Assembly (NCBI GenBank): GCA_035271585.1
Contig: DATERL010000081.1
Span: forward strand, 1 to 29,602
DNA length: 29,602 nt
Direction: 5' to 3'
Source of the DNA: Roseimarinus sp035271585
Lineage (GTDB): Bacteria > Bacteroidota > Bacteroidia > Bacteroidales > Prolixibacteraceae
Position numbers and translations under genes: made by a program. Each line of letters starts with the position of its first letter. Positions within the stretch are counted from its first letter, which is position 1. The notes under the pieces were generated by a model. The model was given only the letters and a program-made list of their open reading frames with translations. It did not search any database and had not been told where the DNA came from. Of the stretch, positions 24,387 through 29,602 are shown piece by piece.

Positions 24387-25208
24387 TTAAGCTAAAATCA
24401 ATAAACTAAAAGCCATTACCATCATTCCACTAACCACTCCATAAATTGCCAAATGGTGTTCGCCATACTCCTCGGCAGTTGGTAAAAGCTCGTCGAGCGA
24501 TATAAAAACCATAATACCGGCAACAGCAGATAAAATAATCCCTGTGGCAATTCCCGATGTTTCGGCACTAAGGAATGGCATTAACAACCAATAGGCAATT
24601 AAAGCGCCAATAGGTTCAGCCAAACCCGAAGCAAACGATAAGAAAAATGCTTTTTTCCGACTTCCAGTAGCATAATAAATAGGCACCGAAACGGCAATTC
24701 CTTCAGGAATATTGTGAATGGCAATGGCTACCGCAATAGCAATACCTACTTTAGGGTTGTTATAAGCCGACATGAATGTAGCGATGCCTTCGGGGAAGTT
24801 ATGAATAGCCAATGCAACAGCAGTAAGAATACCCATGCGGTACAAACGGTTAAACTTCTGCTCTTTGTTGGTGTCGGTCATGTCTTCAACACTTCTAATT
24901 TCGTGAGGGTTTTCCATCGATGGAATAAATTTATCGATGATGGCAATAATCAACATCCCACTAAAAAAGGAAAGGATGGTATAAAAAATAGCCGTCTTCT
25001 CCGAAAACACAATCATAAACTCATCTAAGGCCGAAGGGAATATCTCGACAAAAGAAACATAAATCATTACCCCGGCCGAAAAGCCCAGTACATAAGAAAG
25101 CAACTTAGTATTGGTACTTTTGGTAAAAAAAGCCAAAGCACTACCAATACCAGTTGATAGACCCGCAAAAAGAGTCAACAAAAAAGCGATCCAAAAATTA
25201 CCCTGCAT
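24387..25208 (-). CDS. ZIP-family metal transporter (ZupT-like)
   Basis: This 273-residue inner-membrane protein with about eight helices takes up divalent metals such as zinc. The two metal-site helices are clear: HNFPEG (His136, Asn137, Glu140) and HNIPEG (His165, Asn166, Glu169), followed by GLAEPIGALIAY. The cytoplasmic loop between helices 3 and 4 (about 95-125) is short and charged. The upstream stretch contains AGGTC-A-GACCT (25222-25232), a small palindrome that may or may not be regulatory. Likely first gene of a two-gene unit with the MFS exporter. Confidence 0.9.
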   Translation of the reverse strand: MQGNFWIAFLLTLFAGLSTGIGSALAFFTKSTNTKLLSYVLGFSAGVMIYVSFVEIFPSALDEFMIVFSEKTAIFYTILSFFSGMLIIAIIDKFIPSMENPHEIRSVEDMTDTNKEQKFNRLYRMGILTAVALAIHNFPEGIATFMSAYNNPKVGIAIAVAIAIHNIPEGIAVSVPIYYATGSRKKAFFLSFASGLAEPIGALIAYWLLMPFLSAETSGIATGIILSAVAGIMVFISLDELLPTAEEYGEHHLAIYGVVSGMMVMAFSLLILA

Positions 25209-25344
25209 ATTTTTATTTTAAAGGTCAGACCTACAATATGTTTTACTCATTCAAATCGTAAAAAACCGAAACAAGTCAAACAATCGAATGACAAAACCTA
25301 ATGTTAAACTATAATAACAATACAAAAACAGCGCTAAATATAGC

Positions 25345-25374
25345 TTTGATTTTTAAATAAACTTGTTACTTTTG
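25345..25374 (+). promoter_or_regulatory. Bacteroidota promoter of the ferredoxin gene
   Basis: TTTG at 25345-25348, an 18-base spacer and TACTTTTG at 25367-25374 match the -33 TTTG / -7 TAnnTTTG consensus in full. The ATG at 25410 follows about 28 bases after the predicted start site. Confidence 0.75.
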
Positions 25375-25409
25375 CCTCAAAATACTGACAACATTAAATT
25401 AAAGTAATT

Positions 25410-25577
25410 ATGGCTTACGTTATTTCAGATGAGTGTATTGCATGCGGAACTTGCATAGACGAATGTCCTGTTGAAGCAATTTCTGAGGGAGATATTTATG
25501 TGATTGACCCTGAGCTCTGTACCGATTGCGGTTCATGTGCTGAGGTGTGTCCTGTTGAAGCAATTTCTCCAGTATAA
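25410..25577 (+). CDS. 2[4Fe-4S] ferredoxin, 55 residues
   Basis: This small acidic electron carrier has two complete CX2CX2CX3CP sets: CIACGTCIDECP (Cys9, 12, 15, 19) and CTDCGSCAEVCP (Cys37, 40, 43, 47), each followed by VEAIS. The two halves are near repeats, as in clostridial ferredoxins, and the length matches that family exactly. It has its own consensus promoter upstream and a terminator 40 bases downstream, so it is a strong single-gene unit. Such ferredoxins serve low-potential redox enzymes (for example pyruvate:ferredoxin oxidoreductase) and support an anaerobic lifestyle for the host. Confidence 0.96.
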   Translation: MAYVISDECIACGTCIDECPVEAISEGDIYVIDPELCTDCGSCAEVCPVEAISPV

Positions 25578-25617
25578 TTCAGCATAACGCTCAAAAAAAT
25601 TGGATTATATCCTTAAT

Positions 25618-25647
25618 GGGTGTTCGGAAAACCGAATACCCTTTTTT
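25618..25647 (+). terminator. Rho-independent terminator of the ferredoxin gene
   Basis: GGGTGTTCGG and CCGAATACCC pair over 10 bp with one G:U, around an AAAA loop, and six T follow directly. Confidence 0.88.
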
Positions 25648-26047
25648 ATTTCCTAAATTTTAGCGCAAGCACTATGAGGATAGAATAAAATAGTTGCTGG
25701 CAATAATTTATTCAATACATGTTTTGATAAACCCAGAGGGTTAAATGTATTCCAACTCTTTTTGTAGGTCAACTGTCATCCTTATAAAGAACGAGTGCTT
25801 AGAAAATCATCCGCAGCTAATATACCTTCATACCAACCGCCGTAAAAACCCATAACTGTTGGGTGAAATAAAACAGAGCAGATGGTGAAAAATTACCATC
25901 TGCTCTGTTAAAAATGTAACAAGGACAGTTATTTCGAACAAAGTGAAAAACCTTTTATTAAAAGAGGTGAATTCGATCCTGAGTATAAATTCAAACTAAA
26001 AACACACCCTGTTTTTGCAGTATCTAAGGACATCAAGGTTTGCACAA
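25648..26047. other. Gene-poor stretch
   Basis: About 400 bases between the ferredoxin terminator and the end of the M56 protein gene. Apart from the long hairpin at 25872-25909 I see no coding frame with family features, no RNA gene and no mobile-element end. Confidence 0.5.
25872..25909 (-). terminator. Long perfect hairpin, probable terminator of the blaI-like operon
   Basis: AACAGAGCAGATGGT and its exact reverse complement form a 15-bp stem around an 8-base loop (GAAAAATT). Read on the minus strand the stem is followed by a T-rich run (TTTTATTT). It lies about 140 bases after the stop of the M56 protein gene, farther than usual, so another role is possible. Confidence 0.55.
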
Positions 26048-27727
26048 TCAGAAATTCAGGGAAATCATCATGTCAACAGTTACTGATTTTCCACGTTGTT
26101 TTCCAGGGTTCCAGACCGGCATGGCATTAACGATTTTAATTGCCTGTTTGCTTAAAAATTTGGAGGGTGTTTTAATAACAACAACATCTTTAATACTTCC
26201 ATCGGCTGCCACAGTGAATTGAACGTCAACTTCACCTTTTTCTTTGGAATTAGCAGTAGCTTTTATGATATAGTTATTCAGTGCGATCTCTCCACCTTTA
26301 AAAGAGGGCATATCCTCCACAACTACAAAAACTTCATCCTCGGCAACTTGAGGGTTAATTTTTTTGGTTGTAATAAGGATAACACCATCTTTCGCTTTGT
26401 CACCATAAAGTTCTGTTGCTGATTGATTTTTTAACACTTCAAGTGATTCAATGGACTCAGAATCAATCTTATTAATATCTGCAACACTGATTTCTCCATC
26501 TACAACCACAAGTGGCTTTTTATCGATTTCGTCGAACTTGATTTGAAATGGTGGCGGCAGTGGAGTCATTTCCCCTGACGCAATATTAACTACATCAATC
26601 TTCACAACCTTTCTCTTCATTTGAACTTCAATATTTTCTTGGGCTTTAAAAAGGCAATTCTCGAAACCTACAAATGAGATAACAACCTCAGCATCTGGTT
26701 TAATTCCCTCAAGGGTAAATTCACCTTTCGAATCGACTAGCGTACCAATGTGAGTTCCGGCAACAATTACCGAGGCACCTGGCAAATTATCGCCTTTTGG
26801 GTTGGTTACTTTTCCTTTTACCGTAATCACATTGTCTTGTCCGACTACATTGGCGGGGTTGGCGCCTGCCATCACGTAAACAGGTTTGGCAAAAGCCACC
26901 ATAATTAATGCGGCTACCGGTAATGCCCACAAAAGGTTCAACCGTTTTGCGGATAATGTTTTATGTTTGTTCATCATTGTAATTCTTTTTGTTGGATTAA
27001 ACAGCGTAAAGCCATTGGCAATATGCAATACCGGAACGCCCAACATTTGGTTCACCAATATAGATTGGTAAGTGCGTGCACACACCCCGTTTTTCAACGT
27101 TCCCCTATCGGCCAAGTATTCGTGATTCTGCATAATTGCTTTTCGATAAATTATGAGCAATGGATTAAACCATTGTAAAGCGCGGACCACTTCCAGCAAC
27201 AGCAGGTCGGCCCAGTGTCGTTCATCAATATGGACTTTTTCATGCGCGATAACCGCTTTAAATTCCGTTTCGCCACTCAACTTTTCACTGACATATACAT
27301 TTGTAAAGAACGAAAAAGGCGCAGTATCGTTATCGAGCTTGAAGATTTTCAGAGTCCCCATTTTCAAAAGTTCTCCCCGTTTTTGCATCCGGATGAGCTG
27401 TGTTGTTTGCCAAAAAAACCTCAAAACAAATAGCACAATTCCAAGAACATAAGCCAGCAACCAATAATCTATTCCGGATAAACCAGTTGGCTGTTGGTAT
27501 GCACTTTGAGCCACCAAATCAACAATAGGCAAGTTTGTATGCGGTACCATCTCTACCGAATAGTGCAATGGAAACAGAGGAAGAACGATCGAAACAACCA
27601 AACCAATTAGTAAAAACCATCGGTTCAATTCAAAAAAAGTCTCTTTCGCTAATACTAAAGCATACACCAGCCAGAAGCCGGCCAGCCAACAGGCCATTTG
27701 CAGCAGATAACTAACTATCGCATTCAT
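26048..27727 (-). CDS. BlaR1-like M56 membrane peptidase fused to carboxypeptidase-regulatory, plug-like and TonB C-terminal domains
   Basis: This 559-residue protein has N-terminal membrane helices (within 1-110), an M56 peptidase domain with the zinc motif HEKVH (His162, Glu163, His166) and NHEYLADRG (Glu203), and a further helix at about 263-285. A carboxypeptidase-D regulatory-like domain follows (about 303-372, GKVTNPKGDNLPGASVIVAG), then a TonB-receptor plug-like stretch (about 400-456, PLVVVDG ... IESLEVLK ... ATELYGDKAKDGVILITTKK) and a TonB C-terminal domain (about 470-559). The penicillin-binding sensor of true BlaR1 is absent. It starts 2 bases after the BlaI-type gene, so the pair forms one unit in which the peptidase may inactivate the repressor. 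The inducing signal is unknown. Confidence 0.88.
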   Translation of the reverse strand: MNAIVSYLLQMACWLAGFWLVYALVLAKETFFELNRWFLLIGLVVSIVLPLFPLHYSVEMVPHTNLPIVDLVAQSAYQQPTGLSGIDYWLLAYVLGIVLFVLRFFWQTTQLIRMQKRGELLKMGTLKIFKLDNDTAPFSFFTNVYVSEKLSGETEFKAVIAHEKVHIDERHWADLLLLEVVRALQWFNPLLIIYRKAIMQNHEYLADRGTLKNGVCARTYQSILVNQMLGVPVLHIANGFTLFNPTKRITMMNKHKTLSAKRLNLLWALPVAALIMVAFAKPVYVMAGANPANVVGQDNVITVKGKVTNPKGDNLPGASVIVAGTHIGTLVDSKGEFTLEGIKPDAEVVISFVGFENCLFKAQENIEVQMKRKVVKIDVVNIASGEMTPLPPPFQIKFDEIDKKPLVVVDGEISVADINKIDSESIESLEVLKNQSATELYGDKAKDGVILITTKKINPQVAEDEVFVVVEDMPSFKGGEIALNNYIIKATANSKEKGEVDVQFTVAADGSIKDVVVIKTPSKFLSKQAIKIVNAMPVWNPGKQRGKSVTVDMMISLNF

Positions 27728-27729
27728 TG

Positions 27730-28104
27730 TTAAATATTATCAGGATTTTGTAGCTCCTCTTTGGTTTCGTTCAACAACTGCTCCAATTCTTCGATGGTTA
27801 GGTCATTTTCGCGAGCAAAGAAGGTCGCCATCTGGGGAAATGAGTTGTTAAAATAATTCTTCATGAGCAAAAAGAGCTGTTTCTTCGAGTATTCGTTTTT
27901 GGAAACCAGCGGGAAATATACATGTGTATTCCCCTTAGAACGGTAGCTAACCACCCCTTTGCTCTCCAATACACGAATAATGGTCGAAACCGTATTGCGT
28001 GCAGGTTTAGGATCACTAAAACGATCGCGAATGTCGCGCACCATCCCCTCACCCATGTCCCACATGATCTGCATAATTTGTTCTTCAGCTTTTGTCAGTT
28101 GCAT
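27730..28104 (-). CDS. BlaI/MecI/CopY-family repressor
   Basis: This 124-residue winged-helix repressor has family motifs LTKAEEQIMQIMWDMGEGMVRDI, PARNTVSTIIRVLESKGVVSYRSKGNTHVYFPLV and a C-terminal dimerisation part (ENDLTIEELEQLLNETKEEL). It is expected to bind as a dimer to the two operator-like repeats in its own promoter and to be relieved by the co-transcribed M56 protein. Length and layout match the family fully. Confidence 0.93.
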   Translation of the reverse strand: MQLTKAEEQIMQIMWDMGEGMVRDIRDRFSDPKPARNTVSTIIRVLESKGVVSYRSKGNTHVYFPLVSKNEYSKKQLFLLMKNYFNNSFPQMATFFARENDLTIEELEQLLNETKEELQNPDNI

Positions 28105-28127
28105 AATATTGAAATAAAAGTCCGGAA

Positions 28128-28158
28128 CAAATATATGACTATATTCTTAGTCAACAAA
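28128..28158 (-). promoter_or_regulatory. Promoter of the blaI-like operon
   Basis: Minus strand: TTTG (28158-28155), a 19-base spacer and TATATTTG (28135-28128), a full match to the Bacteroidota consensus. The start codon is about 24 bases downstream of the -7 box. Confidence 0.8.
28136..28152. promoter_or_regulatory. Operator-like repeat, copy 1
   Basis: TGACTATATTCTTAGTC contains inverted arms GACTA/TAGTC. It fills the spacer between the -33 and -7 boxes and abuts the -7 box, so a bound repressor would block RNA polymerase. Identical to copy 2. Confidence 0.75.
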
Positions 28159-28164
28159 TAAAAG

Positions 28165-28181
28165 TGACTATATTCTTAGTC
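28165..28181. promoter_or_regulatory. Operator-like repeat, copy 2
   Basis: A second exact copy of the 17-bp repeat, 29 bp from copy 1 and just upstream of the -33 box. Two dyads in one promoter is the usual arrangement for BlaI/MecI repressors. Confidence 0.75.
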
Positions 28182-28322
28182 GCAATCGAAAAAAAGTTTT
28201 AATCTAACAATTTGCAGTTTCTGTTTGGAAAACAATGAGTCTCGAGATTTCAACAATAAAAGTTTAATGTGATGCTGAGGGCTCAGTTAAAGCAGCATTT
28301 CCCGACATTTAGATTTCAAGCA

Positions 28323-29393
28323 TTAAGAACCGATGTTCTTTTTAGTGTCGAAAACATTTAAAGCCAATGGTTTAATGGTAATATGCACTGGCCCGTTCAG
28401 CTTAATCGGGTCACCATCGACATGAAACCAGCTCACATCTTTTTTTTCAAAAACCACCTCTTTGCAACTATAGGTTTTCACAAAACGCGATTTATTAATC
28501 TGTTTCGTAAAAACAAAAAACGCCAAACGCAAAGCATACCATTTTGGAAAAGGCTCAATTACAACTACTTCAATCATTCCATCGTTGTATTTTGCACGGG
28601 GAGCAATGTAGGCGTTATTGCCAAATTGACGGGTATTGGCAAAACTAATCAGGAATGCTTCTGTTTTAACCAAGGTTCCATCTACTTTAAACTCGTATTG
28701 GCGTGGTTTGTAGCTGTTAAAACTGCGAAAAACAAGTAACATATAGTTGAAAACTCCGCGAGATTTGCGTTTATTGAACCGCTTGGCAATAATGGCATCG
28801 AAGCCAATCCCTGAAACGTTTATTGAATGTTTATCATTCACATAAATAACATCCATCTTTTTGACTTCACCTTTTACCAGCATTTCGATTAATCCAATAC
28901 CCAACGGCGGCAAGCCCAGTTCACGGGCACAGCCATTGCCTGATCCCGAAGGTAAGATGGTAAATATTTTGTCGGTGCCAATTAATTTTCCTGCAACTTC
29001 GTTGGCTGTTCCATCGCCACCTACAGCAACAAAAGTATCGTATTTATCAAAATTTTCTTCAATAATTGAAGAGGCATGTCCAGCATATTTTGTAAGAATA
29101 ATATGAATGTGTAGGTATCGACGTCTGATAATTTGAAGTACCAAAGAGTTGATCCATCTCAATATTTTTTCGCCCGATTTCGGATTCACAATGAATAGTA
29201 CCCTCCTCTTGGCAAGAATTGGCGATGGCTTAATTAAATTGAAAATTGAATTATACTTCTTGCGAAGGTATCTATATCGGAGACTATATGAAAATCTGGG
29301 GATTAGCGAGCGATTTTCTATCGGGATCGATTGACCTTGTTGTGAGTCAGCCCCCTTAGAACCGCTATTGTTTTCCAAACTTTCACTTAGCAT
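28323..29393 (-). CDS. Diacylglycerol/sphingosine kinase-family lipid kinase
   Basis: This 356-residue member of the DAGK catalytic family (YegS/LCB5 type) phosphorylates a lipid hydroxyl with ATP at the inner membrane face. Motifs: VLFIVNPKSG (about 65-74), the nucleotide-binding VAVGGDGTANEVA (GGDGT at 125-129), LPSGSGNGCARELG (149-160), and a C-terminal VDGDP. The N-terminal 60 residues are an unusual polar extension before the fold; no other ATG lies before the core motifs, so either the extension is real or a non-ATG start near residue 55 is used. In Bacteroidota such enzymes may act on diacylglycerol or sphingolipid bases; which one cannot be told. Confidence 0.88.
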   Translation of the reverse strand: MLSESLENNSGSKGADSQQGQSIPIENRSLIPRFSYSLRYRYLRKKYNSIFNLIKPSPILAKRRVLFIVNPKSGEKILRWINSLVLQIIRRRYLHIHIILTKYAGHASSIIEENFDKYDTFVAVGGDGTANEVAGKLIGTDKIFTILPSGSGNGCARELGLPPLGIGLIEMLVKGEVKKMDVIYVNDKHSINVSGIGFDAIIAKRFNKRKSRGVFNYMLLVFRSFNSYKPRQYEFKVDGTLVKTEAFLISFANTRQFGNNAYIAPRAKYNDGMIEVVVIEPFPKWYALRLAFFVFTKQINKSRFVKTYSCKEVVFEKKDVSWFHVDGDPIKLNGPVHITIKPLALNVFDTKKNIGS

Positions 29394-29460
29394 ATTGAAT
29401 TGTATTTTATTATAATAATGTTTTAATATCTTCTATTTTCAGCAAATCTTATTCTTGGTG

Positions 29461-29468
29461 CAAACATA
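29461..29468 (-). promoter_or_regulatory. Bacteroidota -7 promoter element of the lipid kinase gene
   Basis: The minus strand reads TATGTTTG (full TAnnTTTG match), about 68 bases before the ATG. The nearest TTTG upstream is 26 bases away, longer than usual. The rest of 29394-29602 shows no gene. Confidence 0.45.
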
Positions 29469-29602
29469 CTTATCGATTGTTTAAAAATTGGAAACAAATC
29501 TATTTATTTTATTGATTATTGAAGTGAAGAAAACAACAGTTGTTTTAAGTTATTAATAATTTTATCACTGTTGTCCGGTAAAAGTTAGAGATTGCTTCGC
29601 TT

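Noticed and set aside
26048..28104. Beta-lactam resistance system (true blaI-blaR1)
   Set aside because: The penicillin-sensor domain is absent and no beta-lactamase or PBP2a-like gene lies nearby.
28272..28298. Hairpin ATGCTG/CAGCAT after the lipid kinase gene as a terminator
   Set aside because: Only 6 bp, a 15-base loop and no T run directly after the stem on the minus strand.

Overview
The window looks like a chromosomal segment of a Bacteroidota bacterium, probably an anaerobic or facultative member of the Bacteroidales/Marinilabiliales side; the family is inference. The signs are low GC, Bacteroidota-type -7 boxes (TAnnTTTG) before several genes, a Reg_prop/Y_Y_Y hybrid kinase, an M56 peptidase fused to TonB-related domains, DUF4097/GIN-domain proteins and an RprX/RprY-like two-component pair. 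I see no tRNA, rRNA, CRISPR array, insertion sequence or phage gene.

Left part (1-10.2 kb, all minus strand): a 3-phosphoglycerate dehydrogenase cut by the window edge; a 1251-residue membrane hybrid histidine kinase whose C-terminal receiver has Ser at the phospho-acceptor site; two secreted paralogues made only of tandem GH2-type jelly-roll domains; a small secreted protein; and an OmpR-family regulator/sensor kinase pair.

Centre (10.2-18.35 kb): the most interesting region. Two divergent operons share an AT-rich intergenic region. Each starts with a DUF134 DNA-binding protein followed by a NifX/NifB-like small protein, so the module is duplicated head to head, and each promoter carries its own long palindrome. 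The leftward operon continues with a CoA-disulfide/persulfide reductase-rhodanese, an MBL-fold hydrolase and a Prx6-type peroxiredoxin, and ends at a clear terminator. The rightward operon continues with a second NifX-like protein, a DUF89 protein and two MinD-type ATPases with inserted 2[4Fe-4S] ferredoxin domains, and ends at a bidirectional terminator. The rightward set resembles the orange-protein (ORP) type of cluster known from anaerobic Desulfovibrio. Together the operons suggest anaerobic metal-sulfur cofactor or persulfide handling; that role is inference.

Right part (18.35-29.6 kb): two outer-membrane barrel-like proteins; a GIN-domain lipoprotein; an ECF sigma factor/membrane anti-sigma/DUF4097 operon; a zinc-type ZIP transporter with an MFS exporter; a 55-residue 2[4Fe-4S] ferredoxin with its own promoter and terminator; a BlaI-type repressor with a BlaR1-like M56 membrane protein, its promoter framed by two identical operator-like repeats; and a diacylglycerol/sphingosine kinase-family lipid kinase.
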